The notes beneath the pieces were generated by a model, which did not search any database, was not told the DNA's origin, and saw only the letters and a program-made list of their open reading frames with translations. A stretch of 64,000 bases of DNA from Lonicera japonica (taxonomy: Eukaryota; Streptophyta; Magnoliopsida; Dipsacales; Caprifoliaceae), in the NCBI GenBank assembly GCA_021464415.1, contig CM038463.1, forward strand, positions 114,854,790 to 114,918,789, read 5' to 3'. Position numbers and translations under genes: made by a program. Below are positions 22,001 to 34,469 of this stretch, piece after piece (within the stretch, counting starts at the first letter, position 1; each line of letters starts with the position of its first letter).

Positions 22001-25000
22001 CCTGAGCCACTCCTTGATTTTCTCTAGTTGTCGTGCCTGATCGAGCCCTTGTTTTGGATTGGGTTTTTGCTGATGACCCACCTCAGCAAGCCATTGTTTA
22101 TGACAACAATCAACGCCAAGATTTCCATGCTATTGTCCCTCAAAGCATTTTTGAAGAGCTCTACTGGGTTGAAGAAGAACATGAGATATACAGGAAACTT
22201 CAGGAGGAGAGAAGGTTAAGAGAGGAGGCAATACGAGCCAAGGTTAGTAATTCGTTAAATCACATTCATAATTTATTAAGTTTACTCAGCGTAGTTAGTT
22301 AGAAGTAAGAAATTGAATTCAGAGACCCTTAGAACAAACATGGACAGTTGGACATACTACTTTGAAGCCTCATATTTCCTTCCTTTCTCCCTTTTCTTCA
22401 GCAAGCATTCTCACTTGAGAACTTTGTGTGTCGCCACATATTTGCCCCCTCATATCTCTATTTCTATTTTAATTTTGTCCTGTTATTTCACAGGTTGAAA
22501 GAACAGCACGAATGAAAGCTGAAACGAAGGAAAGGACTATGAAACTGTTTCTGTTGTCTCAAAAGCATATAGTCTATACTGAACCTCTTGACGTTCAAGC
22601 AGGGAGCTCTGTGACAGTTTTCTATAATCCTACCAACACAGTTCTGAACGGGAAATCTGAAATTTGGTTCAGATGCTCATTTAACCGTTGGACCCATCGC
22701 CTGGGTCCATTGCCACCTCAGAAAATGTTGCCTGCAGAGAAAGGCTCCCATGTCAAAGCCATAGGTGAGGTTCTCTGTATAATACTTCTGAATTATTAAA
22801 GGTTTATGAGATCCATGATTTTTAGGAAGTTTGTCTGTTTATTATGCAGACTTTCTCTATATTATAGAGATAGTAACTGAGATCTATGTTTCACTGGCTT
22901 AACTTCCTTTGATTGATTATGCAATGTCAACTTTCAAGTGCAGATAATGCTCTTTGCTTCACATGGATAAATTTATCTCTTACTAGAAGGTCATAATTAG
23001 ATGTTAAGTAAATATATAAGGTTGATAGATGTTCAAATGAAATTCTTTTTGGCAGTCAAGATTCCCCTGGATGCTTATACAATGGACTTTGTATTCTCTG
23101 AGAAGGAAGATGGTGGAATTTTTGACAACAAGAATGGTATGGACTACCACATACCTGTGTTTGGAGGAGTCACAAAGGAACCACCAATGCACATTGTGCA
23201 TATTGCTGTTGAAATGGCTCCCATTGCGAAGGTAACCTCCTGTTGATTAATCTATTGTACACGTCGCTTGATCAATCTGTATCACGATTGTGTGAATATC
23301 TTACATACTTGCCTAGAATTTACATATAAAATTTCAAATTTTATATCTGATCTTGACTGTCTTGATATCTAGTGATCAACTCTGGCAAATTTTATTACTT
23401 CAGGCATCTTTTTGAGTTGTGGAACTGGGGGACAGGGTTTGCATTGGTAGTCAAAATGTTCCATCTTTAAAGTTGATTTGAGTCCTTGAAGGAGATGGGA
23501 CTCTCTCAGATAGGGTCTTATGTTTCATTCATGAATATTCTCTATCATGTACTCTCAGGTGTTTCATGAACGAGTTTTTGTTTATGAGAAAACGAATGGA
23601 GACGAGTGGAAGCAAAACGAAAATATGAATACAAATCAGTTTTAACTATACGGATAAAAAATGTATGACATGAAAGGAGAATTCCAAAATAACTATACTT
23701 TGTTTTTGAATTTTTATTTTAAAATTTCGTCATTGATAAATAACTAACTGCTGATTCTTCATATATAATGTATGTTCTTTTTGCTTAATGTTCCTTTCCT
23801 TTTGGTTTGGCCTTGCAGGTTGGAGGCCTCGGTGATGTTGTTACTAGTCTCTCCCGCGCTGTACAGGATCTAAACCACAAAGTTGACATAATCCTTCCAA
23901 AGTATGACTGTTTGAAATTTGGAAATGTAAGCTTCAATTGTTTCCCCATTCTCATTATTTCCTCGTATTTCTTACACTGCATTTCATTTGTGCTAATGAT
24001 ACGGGCACATCCATTTTTTAATTAAGGCAGATCTAATTAGATAAAACCTATTTTTTTCTAATATGATACTAAGATTTATTTAAGAAGACGATAAGAAGAT
24101 CTATGGAGGCTTCTCTCTGTAGCAAAAACTTCAGTTCTTGTTAGTTCTTTGGACAAAAATAATTGTGCACTTAAACTATAAAAAATTTCATTGACAATAG
24201 TCAAAATACATTTATTGGCTTATTGCCATTGGAAAATCTGTAATTAAAAGAAAATTTAAGAAACTAAAATTTATTAATCCGCTACAAAAAATAGAATGCA
24301 TTTTCTTAACACAAAATGTAGTTTTATAATACAAGCATTATAATATGTGATAATAAAGATAATTAAATAAGCATAAAATTTGTAATATATTATGTAAAAG
24401 TTCGATATTATTAAATGTCCTTGTTATTTGACTAATGGAGAAAATATATTTTCTATACATTTCAATGACCATGGAGAGAGCAGATAGTGAATGCGAATGG
24501 GAGGCAATGATAAGTTGCGTATGGACTGAAAAACTTATAAATTACAGTTTTTTTCTTAACAATTCTTATGCTGAAATTCTATTTAGTTATATCTTGTTAT
24601 ATATCTCATTAAGCAAGCACATAAGACTATTATATCCAATGCTCAATTAAACTATAAACGTGTTCATTCAGAAGGGTTATTGCTGATATGATATCTGATT
24701 ACTAGTGTGAAGTGAAGGATAATTTTGCTATTCGGTTGTCCAGTGCTGGGATGCTTCTTGGATCATGCCTTTTCTTGAACTTTTTTTTTTTTGATAATCA
24801 TGGGTATCGGGGCCCCTCCCCTCCTAATCCCATGAGGCCCTGGTTGCTCGACCGGGAGACGCCTCTTGTTGCCCAAGAAAGGTTTCACACAGTGGGGAAT
24901 CGAACTTGGGACCGTGTGCCTACCCACACAGTCCCAAGTTCGCCCTTACCGCTGTGACAACCCCTTGGGTTTTTCTTGAACTTTTTAACCAAGTTCTTTT

Positions 25001-28000
25001 TATGAATTATCCACCTGAGTTCAGCTATTAATTTTTTTTTTTGAACAGGTGAAGGACTTTCAGTTTCGTAAGAGCTATTTTTGGGGTGGCACCGAAATAA
25101 AAGTTTGGTTTGGGAAGGTAGAAGGCCTTTCTGTTTACTTTTTGGAGCCTCAGAACAGGTAATAGTATTCTTATTGTACATTTGTACCTTTAAAAGTGTT
25201 TTTTCCATTTAGGAAGTAATGGGGGAGATTTTTTTGCCTATGATGAAATTAATGTTATCCTTTCAACTCCAATGGCTATTACATCTCTGACCAAAAAAAT
25301 GAAAATTTGCTATTACATCTACTCCATTATTGTTTTCCCTAGCAGATTCTTTGGGGCAGGGTGCATATATGGTTGTCGGAATGATGGGGAAAGATTTGGG
25401 TTCTTTTGTCATGCTGCTCTGGAATTTCTTCTTCAAAGTGGATCTCATCCTGTAAGTTTTAAATAATTTAATTCTTATGCCCAGAATTACTTTAATGCAT
25501 CAAATTAGGAGATAATAATTTGTGATTCCCTCCTTCAATTTTGAAACATGTTACTCTGGATTATGCTCCAATTCCTTTATAGATTTATAAATGTGCATGT
25601 CTTTTACATTGTCGTATGTACACACACATTTTATAAGCAAACCGGCATTAGTATCCAAGAAAGAATAACAAAGTTGGTGGACAATGTATTCTCTTTCTAG
25701 CAAATAGATTAAAAAACTTTAATTCTCCTTATTGGGAAGCCTATACTTAACTACTGTTAATACCATTAGTAGTGGTAATAAGATCATAATAACAGACCAA
25801 CAGTCCAGTTTCCTTTTGGGACATAATCAATGTACCAAATCTCACAATAGCGAACAAAGCATTGTTCTTAACTGTTGATTGTCTTGAAATTAGTTTACCC
25901 TTAAATGTGTGAAAGTCAAACATAGCCTCTTAATTTGGGACAGAGGGAGTATTAGCTAGTTATGTATTATTAATCATAAGGACGAGTTTCTTTAGGGGGT
26001 ATATACCACGCATGCCCACCAGCAAAAAATACTTGAACTCGTTTCTTTAACGCTCATTTTTGTTATCTTGTTAATTCTAAGGTATGTACCCCTTTGTATG
26101 GCAGGATATTATTCATTGCCATGATTGGTCAAGTGCTCCGGTTGCATGGTTGTTTAAGGACCATTATATGCACTATGGTCTCACCAAAGCATGCGTTGTC
26201 TTTACTATTCATAACCTTGAATTTGGGGCTCCCTTAATTGGGAAAGCAATGGCATACTCTGACAAGGCTACAACTGTGAGTATTTATAACAATCCTCCAA
26301 ATTATCCTCCCTGTAGTCCTTGAACCAAGTGCCTACTTCTCCATGCTGTTTGAGTTGAGCTAATTTAATATTCTGACCCGAAAAAATAAAAGAAATCAAG
26401 AAGTTAAAGACTTTACTTCTTGCACCTTATGTCATTGCTATTTAGCATATAATATATTCAAGTTTATACCTGCAGGTATCCCCTACTTACTTACAGGAAG
26501 TATCTGGGAACACTGCAGTTGCTCCTTATCTTCACAAGGTCCATGGTATATTAAATGGAATTGACCCGGATATGTGGGACCCATATAATGATGGCTTTCT
26601 CCCTGTAAGTAGTTTATGGAGGATTCATAACTTTCCCTTCCTCTTCTTTCTATTCTCATCGATTATGCCAGGAAATGATGGATGAAATTATTCATTATAC
26701 TGCACTCTGCACCTGTCTGCTTTTTTACGTGAAAAATATGAATTATTCTCTACAATTTACTACATGAGTCTCTTACAAACTAATTCAGGGAAATGGAACA
26801 TGGATAAACGTGTTAGAAAACCCACACTGAACTTTGAAGTTAGTTTAGTGAGAAATGAATTGAACAGCATAGTTATAATTTCCTGTAGAAGTGAAGATAT
26901 GTGATATTCCCATTTATGAAAGAACTAGGGTTTTAAGAAAAGAGAGGATAAAGAAAAGAGATTTAGGCTGCGAGAGATGGCAAATATAGGTAACTACACG
27001 CATACTCTACTTACATTAATAAAAGAAGGGTGAAGTAATAATATAGATCATAGTGCACATAATGTGCGAGCATTTTGAATGGTGAAGTAATAATATTGAT
27101 CATTTTGAATGCGGGCATATAGATCAAATGTGTCAGAAGGTTTCATTCAAGATATTTCTTATGTTTTGCCTTTGAATGCATTTGTCGCTAAAAACACAGT
27201 GCATGTTTTTACAGATATCTTACACCTCAGAAAATGTAGTTGAAGGAAAAAGGGCAGCCAAGGAAACCTTGCAGCGCAGGCTTGGCCTTAAAAGAGCTGA
27301 TCTGCCTTTGGTAGGAATTATCAGTCGTTTGACTCTTCAGAAAGGAATCCACCTCATCAAACATGCTATTTGGCGCACCCTTGATCGCGGAGGACAGGTT
27401 TCCTCCCTCGATTTTCTTTTTCCCCCCTTTGACGGCAAAAATAAAAATAAAAAATCAACTCGTGAACTCCTGGGTTTAGTATTTCACTATTTGTATATAT
27501 GAACAATCTCTATTGTATAAAATAATTGTGTGCCTTAGGGTTTAGAAGTGAATGGTAATATCAGGATTACTTTTTCTCTGATGATTGAAATGTGATTGCA
27601 GGTTGTATTACTAGGTTCAGCCCCAGATCCTCGCATTCAAAATGATTTCGTTAATTTGGCAAATCAGTTACATTCTTCACATCATGATCGTGCACGTCTC
27701 TGTTTGACCTATGATGAACCTCTGTCTCACTTGGTATGTATCGAGGAACTTAGTTTCTTTTTGTTTTTGGAGGCACATTCATCACTTACATTTGCAAGCT
27801 GTGTCACATATGGTTAACGATCCATCTGGTTATTTGTAGATATATGCTGGTGCAGATTTCATTTTAGTCCCTTCAATATTTGAGCCATGTGGACTAACTC
27901 AACTCACAGCTATGAGATATGGTTCGATTCCTATTGTTCGTAAAACCGGAGGTGCGTATATGCATTTTGTTGGCTGGTACTTTACAAGGGATAGTGTAAT

Positions 28001-31000
28001 TTTTTTAACAAAATGGCTGTTGAAACATTTTATCAGTTGAATTCTGTCTTCTGGATTTTGTGTTAATATCTCATGCTAAAGCTTCGAGAGGATGGATCTC
28101 AAAGTTTTTAAATAATTACTGTTCTCTCGAACTGGGTTTTCACTTGAATTAAGAAGTGGGTGTTGGAGCATGGTTCTTCACATTTTCCAGCCAAGACAAT
28201 TAGTCATCCCATTGCACTTGTGATCGAGAGAACCCATTATACAAAAATCAATAGCTAATCTCTCTTTCTATAACTGGAAGTAATTTCTTATTTACCAGTT
28301 ATAAATTCCAAAGACGAATGCTTCTTTGTTTTTAGCATGCCTTTCCAGCCAACCCACCTGCCCAACTGAAAATCTATAGCTATATATATATACTGTATAT
28401 ATAAGTACGAATAATTTAAGTGTTTTTTCTTTTCTTTTTTTGTAAAAACAGATACGTCCCTTGATTTTAAGTACAAGATTTTAATATTTACATTAAATAA
28501 AGGAGTACAACTCTATATATTTTTATATAGTATTCCAGATAAATTTGAACTCTACTTTATTTGGCTATAATAATTAAATAAATATTTTAAAATTTACATT
28601 AAACATAACATATTTTAAACACAAGATTTTAAGATTGGCATTAAATAAAAAAGTACAACTCCATATGTTGTTATATTAGTAGTATTCCAGATAAATTTAA
28701 AATCTGTTTTATTTAACTAAAATAATAAACCAATATTTGAAGTTTTACATCATAAAGAGATAATGGGTTCTAGGGCCTCACTCTGTAATGTTTTATAACT
28801 TTAAGGACGGACTCATGTTTAATAAAGGGGAGTAGTACTAATTTCATAATTTGGTTTTATGATAAGGACACTTTTCATAATATTAATTTATTTTAAGGAA
28901 AATGATAAATGTTGATGGACAAATACATCCCTAATTAAAATTGATGTGCCCATACCATTAACCTTTTCCATTCTATTAGCGCCGTTCTCATCTTTTTTAT
29001 TTTTTTTCCTCTTTAGTTTTTCACTTATTCTCTCTTTGCTTCTTCAATCCCACCGACCATTGTCGCCGCCATAACTCCACTATCACCACCATAGCCCCAT
29101 CGTCCCCCCCATCACCACTACCCGATTGAATATTTACATGTTCATATCTATAATATTTTGAATATAATTACATATATTTTACATTTTTATGTTTAGATCT
29201 AGATATACATTTTTTTTATATATGTGTACTATTTGTGTATGTATGTTTAATATATACATATATGTAGATGTGTGTGGGGTTTGTTGATGAATAAACTGAA
29301 TATATTTGTATTTCTGTTGATGAATAAACATATATATATGTTTAATATATACATATATGTGTTGTTTTTATTGCGTTGAAGTTGTTTGAACAGGGCCCTT
29401 AATTTGTTGATGGGCATGTGGTGCTAAAACTGTTTTAAAACCTTCAATTTAGTTATATGTGTTCACTTGTGGTGCTAAAACCTTTTTAGCACCATTCTAG
29501 AGTTGGACAATTGGTGCTAAAACTGTTTTAGTACCATTTTTAGTATCATGTGATTAGTTACTTTGAACAAAAATGGTGCTAAATTTGTTTTTGTACCTTT
29601 GAATTTCGTTGTTCTTTTTTTTTTCTATTAGTGCTAAATCTGTTTTAGCACCTTGATGTGTAGCATTAGATGGGGGCTAAATTTGTTTTAGCACATTCAA
29701 TTTAGTTATATGTGTTCACCTGTGGTGTTAAGACATTTTTAGCACCTTTTGAGTGTTGGACAATTGGTGCTAAACTGTTTTAGCACCATGTGATTAATTA
29801 CTTTGGACAAAAACGGTGCTAAATCTATTTTAGCACCATGTAAATTGTGATTAGTTACTTTGGACAAAAATTGTGCTAAATTTGTTTTAGCACATTCAGT
29901 TTAGTTATATGTGTTTACCTATGGTGCTAAAACTTTTTTAAAACCATTCTAGTATTGGACTATTGGTGCTAAAATTGTTTTAACACCATGTGATTAGTTA
30001 CTTTGGACAAAAATGGTGCTAAATCTGTTTTAGCACCTTTGAATTTCGTTATTCTTTGTTTTCTATTGGTGCTAAATATGTTTTAGTATCATGTAAATAG
30101 TTACTATATTCTAGAGAATTTGTGCTAAGTTTGTTTTAGCACATTGATGTGTAGTATTGGATGTGTGCTAAATATGTTTTAATACCCTGATGTGTAGCAT
30201 TGGATGAGTGCTAAATCTGTTTTAGCACTTTCAATTTAGTTATATGTGTTCACCTGTGGTGCTAAAAAGATTTTAGCACCATTATAGTGTTGGACAATTG
30301 GTGCTAAAATTGTTTTAGCACAATATAAATAGTTAGTATATTCTAGAGAATTGGTGGCAATGATCGATCGTTTTGGATTTTGAATTGTTTTGATCGGGAT
30401 TGGTGGTAACTTTTTTTTTTGGAGACGTGAGATGTTATATTTAGGGTTATTGTGTTATAATTATTAGTTAAATAAGGAAGGGCCATAAATGTCTTTTTCC
30501 TGAGTATCCTTAATTTACTATGCTAATTTATAATGGGCCTTTGCAATTTTATTATTATTGGAATGAACCCTTATGCGCAATTGCATCCATATATTTTTAT
30601 ATTAGCATTCTAAATCAATTTAAACTCTACTTTATTTGGCTAAAATAATTAAACAAATTAGAGTTTGTGTTAAATATGACTTCTATATAACTTCATAACA
30701 AACTTCCAAAGAAGGAAAGTATTTAATGGATCATATTAAAATTACAAAGATTTTAGCTTGAATTAGAATTTCGTTTCAAAGTAAACTACAAAGATATGTA
30801 TATTAAATTCTACTTTACTTGATTGCTTTTATCGTTATCAGTTAAATTTATATTAATTAATATATTCTAAAACTTATTTGTTTATTTATAGTTATGTTTA
30901 AGGTTAAAAAAATAAAAACCATTTACTAAAAGAATTCAACGTGACAAATTTTTATCATGTATCTACAATATTTTTTTATAGTAGACCGATTCTATGATTT

Positions 31001-32149
31001 TCTTATAATTATTAATATGCTTTTGTTTATTTGTTATTATTTTTATTTCACACTTCATGCTAACTATTCAATTCTTAGTATGTACGTATTCACTATTCAT
31101 TAAGAAACTTAATGACCTTTGTCAAGTGCTAAAATCACGTGCAACGCAACACAAAAACTATTGTTAAAAAAAGTAAAAGATTCGGTAGAATCCTCTCACT
31201 TCTTCAATATATCTTTCACTTTACCTCAGGCCTCCTAAGTGTGCTGTGAAAGTGTGAAACATACAAAAACCGTGGGCTCTTCTCGCAGGGTTTAGAATAT
31301 ACTCATGTTTGTATACGAGAGCTAGGGAAAATTTACATGCATTCTCATACCCTTTTGGCCTTTCACATAGATCAACTTTTTGTAGAGCTGATGGTTTTTT
31401 TTTTCCTCGTAATTTTCTGCCTTTTATACCCCATTTACAGTCTTTTTCATGTCTGTTTGCCTTGTAGGACTTTATGATACTGTTTTCGATGTTGACCATG
31501 ATAAAGAAAGGGCACAAACACAAGGTCTTGAGCCAAATGGTTTCAATTTTGAGGGAGCTGATCCCTCTGGTGTTGATTACGCTGTCAATAGGTGCGTTTT
31601 CCTTAAATTTTTTTTTTCTTCTGAACAATGTATTTTCCTTATCTGATGAACTCAAAATTGACAAAAAAAGAAAAGAAGTTCCGGAAAGGTACATCTGTCA
31701 ACTTTTACAAAGCAAATATGCAGCACTTCTCTTCATTAGTTTCTCATTGTTAAATGTAATTTGAGGGGAGAAACCGAAAGAACCATATCATATCAGGGAA
31801 CCCTATTAGTGAACATGCACAATATTAGTGAACATTCAAGTTGTGCAAGTGGTGCATAATTATTCACTATCATCTTCTAAATGATCTTTTTCACTTCCCT
31901 TTTTTTAATACAATTCTCTCTCTCTGCATGTGCACCCATATGTTCAAAGCCTCTTTACGCATTTCATTTATTTTTATTAGATAGTGTATTCATTTCCGGT
32001 TCTTATTTTACAGAGCAATATCTGCTTGGTACGATGGTCGGGATTGGTTTAATGCACTATGCAAGAGGGTGATGGAGCAAGACTGGTCGTGGAATCGACC
32101 TGCTCTTGATTACTTGGAGCTCTACCATGCTGCTCGAAAGTTGAAGTAA
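19015..32149 (+). CDS. SS3: plastid starch synthase III (soluble, GT5 with three CBM53-type modules)
   Basis: Sixteen exons: 19015-19140, 19718-19781, 19881-21284, 22028-22242, 22494-22764, 23056-23231, 23819-23926, 25049-25158, 25346-25451, 26105-26275, 26476-26604, 27215-27397, 27602-27733, 27840-27951, 31468-31591, 32014-32149. All are GT-AG, giving 1188 aa in one frame, close to the usual SSIII size. The start is ATGATG at 19015. The order is: Ser/Thr-rich plastid transit region; low-complexity spacer; starch-binding modules at about aa 293-385, 469-570 and 626-735; an Ala/Glu/Arg coiled coil at about aa 399-464; then the GT5 domain from about aa 738. The ADP-glucose loop KVGGLGDV is at about 752-759, and the C-terminal FEPCGLTQ and KTGGL motifs are present. 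It transfers glucose from ADP-glucose to glucan chains in plastids, mainly making longer amylopectin chains. Leu replaces the usual His in SRLTxQKG. Intron 7 holds a SINE; intron 14 is 3.5 kb with a hairpin array. Confidence 0.96.
24786..24970 (-). mobile_element. tRNA-derived SINE in SS3 intron 7
   Basis: About 185 bp, inserted antisense to SS3. Read on the minus strand it starts CAAGGGGTTGTCACAGC, has an A-box-like AGCGGTAAGGGC and a B box (GTTCGATTCCCC) further in, and ends in an A tail. It is flanked by a 16-bp direct duplication TTTTCTTGAACTTTTT at 24770-24785 and 24971-24986, as expected for LINE-driven insertion. It lies well inside the intron, far from either splice site. Confidence 0.85.
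25527..25951. mobile_element. possible decayed Stowaway-like MITE in SS3 intron 9
   Basis: A 'ttccctccttcaatttt' block on the left and a 'aatttgggacagagggagta' block on the right are roughly inverted and resemble the common plant CTCCCTCYGTCCCAAATT terminus. The left end is poorly conserved and no clean TA duplication can be fixed. Confidence 0.3.
28460..28752 (+). repeat. diverged tandem repeat of about 150 bp in SS3 intron 14
   Basis: Two diverged tandem copies share the blocks acaagattttaa, ttaaataaa, gtacaact and attccagataaattt, then ttaaataa/caatattt. A third partial copy (ctctactttatttggctaa) lies on the far side of the hairpin array at about 30588-30662. The array and its flanks may therefore have been inserted into this older repeat. 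Confidence 0.6.
29418..30345 (+). repeat. array of hairpin-forming GGTGCTAAA...TTTAGCACC units in SS3 intron 14
   Basis: About 0.9 kb with roughly twenty short palindromes. Each has an arm GGTGCTAAA(A), a 3-6 base centre and the complementary arm TTTTAGCACC, with sporadic substitutions. The palindromes sit in a longer repeat whose leader TTCAATTTAGTTATATGTG recurs at about 29443, 29696, 29896 (one change) and 30230. Linkers such as GTTGGACAATTGG and GATTAGTTACTTTG recur between units. No coding frame is present. It may be the inside of a foldback-type transposon, but terminal repeats could not be assigned. Confidence 0.75.
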
Positions 32150-34469
32150 CAATTAGATCCAAGGAGCAAGTTAGATCCCTGTCCCACAATTTGTACAGGT
32201 TTAGTCATAGCCCCAGGTTTAGTTTTGTTTTTACGTAAATGTCAGTATAGTTGCTGCATTTAATTGAGTTATAATCAGAATAATAAGGCAATGTCAGTTT
32301 TAAAGCTTGATGTCATTCATTTTCTGTTTAGCATAAAAGCAACAGCTAAAGCATCAAATAATGCAGCGTTACTATTAAACTCAATAATAGTGCCGATAAT
32401 GAGATTCTGTTAGGTGCCTCTAGACATGAATGAACTGCAGAAGATTATGAGAGAATTATGTTCATAATAAGTCAAGAATCCTCTCTTTTTGTTGCCCAAG
32501 TTTAACTGCGAGATGAAAAACTTGATTACCAGTAGGGACACCATAAGCAACCAGAGTCTGAGAGTTACACTTGATGAAAGAAGAAAAGTGTTTCAAGTTG
32601 TGTCATGTCACTTTTCGTAGTTCAATAATGTAGAGGATCTTTCTTGCATATGTTGACGTGGACGATAATTTCTCTCATCCGATTATCATTTCGCTACAAA
32701 TATTTCACTAAAGTTTTATTTTACCAGCATGAAATAAAATAAAGATGATGAACGGTTCATCTTGCCCCAATAGCCATGAAATTAATTTTGTATTTGGCTC
32801 GGATTGGTGAGAAATATTTGCTGTAACACTTGTAAGTACAATATGTGTATTTCTCATAGGTTGATTACAAAAATTGTTACGACGGATATTTTCGGGTTTG
32901 AGGTGACCAACCTTGTTAGAAGTGCTAGTTCTCTGAGTTAATAAGGGGGAGAGCCTCACCTTATTTTGGGGTGGGGGTTGGATGTTGGGGTGTGACTAGA
33001 TTAAAGATGTGATATATGGGATCCCACAGTGAGTGGAGTAACTAGGTCAGTAGGCAATTCAAGACCCCACCAAATTTATCTTATCTTCATCAAGGCAACC
33101 GAAAGATAAGTTTAAATGGGATGTCGCGTGCTTATGTACATAGCTTTTTTAGTTTGCGCTATGTATGTGCAATTTGCATGTAGGTGATCTTAGATGAGAC
33201 CGTGAAATAATATGAGGAGCAGTGAGTGATTCGATTCGATTCGATGATAATAGACTATCCTTGCATTGTTTCTTGTATTTTTTGAGTAAAATATCTATCG
33301 TGTAGGCAAAATTGAAAATTGCGGAATATGAGTGTCAAAAACAGTTGAATTAGACTGGCAAACATGACAGAGATGATATGTGCTCTTGTCTTATCAACAC
33401 AAATGCGAAAGGATTATAACAGCTGTGGTTGCAAGTAAGGATTTTAATTGAAAAAGGAGATTTGATACGTTGATTTTTTTATCCACTGAAACTCTCTTTA
33501 TTTGGACGCCACTTGCACTTCCTACGCATGTCAAGGCATCCATAAAATATAGGTGATGACATTGAGCTTTCCAAATAATTTATTTGGCTCCCAACAGAAA
33601 TTTGGTTAAATATTAAGCAGGCGAAACTTTGCTTATTTATATAAACAACATAAATATTCTTTCTCGACCCCCCAAAAAAAGAAAATCACATGAAAAATGT
33701 TAAAAAATAAGAAGAAATTTCGTAATGCGCCTCATGTTATTTTATAACTTTCTATAAAAATAAATTATTTTTGTAATAATTTTTTATGTTACATGATTAC
33801 AGAAGAACATGGATTATATTATATTAATTCTAGAGGACTACATAAAAATAATTATTACATGTCGCTTATTTCTAGGGAAATTTTAAAGATATGTCCTTCA
33901 TGCAAGAAAGAAAAAGAAGAAGTATGTTCTACAAGTATTAGCAGAAAGCCAAAGCGTTACCTTAGTTTAAAGGATAGGGAGACTAGTAGTTAGTTCTTCA
34001 TACGCCACTAATTCATTACCAAATTCCATTTTACCTCCCGAATCCACTTTATTAATCAAGTAAATTACTGAATAAAAAAGTTTTTATTTTTTTTGGCAAA
34101 AATTGTATTCCAAATTAAGAGTTTTATAATTTTCTCCTCTGGTGTGTCTTAAAATAAAATAAGAATTTCATTTCTTTTATAAGAGATAATCAATGTACTA
34201 TAATAATAAATAAATTTATTATTAACAATTAATCAGGTTAAAATAAATGTTTTTATGAAAAAAATACAAAACTTGAAGTGAAACTTTTACTTTATTTATC
34301 ACTTTCTCTTGTACACAAGTACATCACGTGTCACAATTTGTAATTATAGATAGTCAAACAAACCAATGAAGTTGCCTATCTTTTGCCATAACATCTACTT
34401 TTTATGGGTGTAAGAAAGAATAAAAAGGTCTCGTCTTTGTCCAAATTTTGACAAGTGAAAGGAAATAAG
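32150..34469 (+). other. SS3 3' UTR and gene-free spacer
   Basis: About 150-200 bases after the SS3 stop are probable 3' UTR. Beyond lies AT-rich DNA with no credible open frame or RNA gene. A short ATTCGATTCGATT run occurs near 33230. Confidence 0.5.

Noticed and set aside
29143..30345. CRISPR-like array, suggested by regular repeats in SS3 intron 14
   Set aside because: Plant nuclear intron; repeats are imperfect palindromes with repeated linkers, not unique spacers.
31221..31694. 157-aa antisense frame across SS3 exon 15
   Set aside because: Covers a conserved SS3 exon on the other strand; no recognisable domain.
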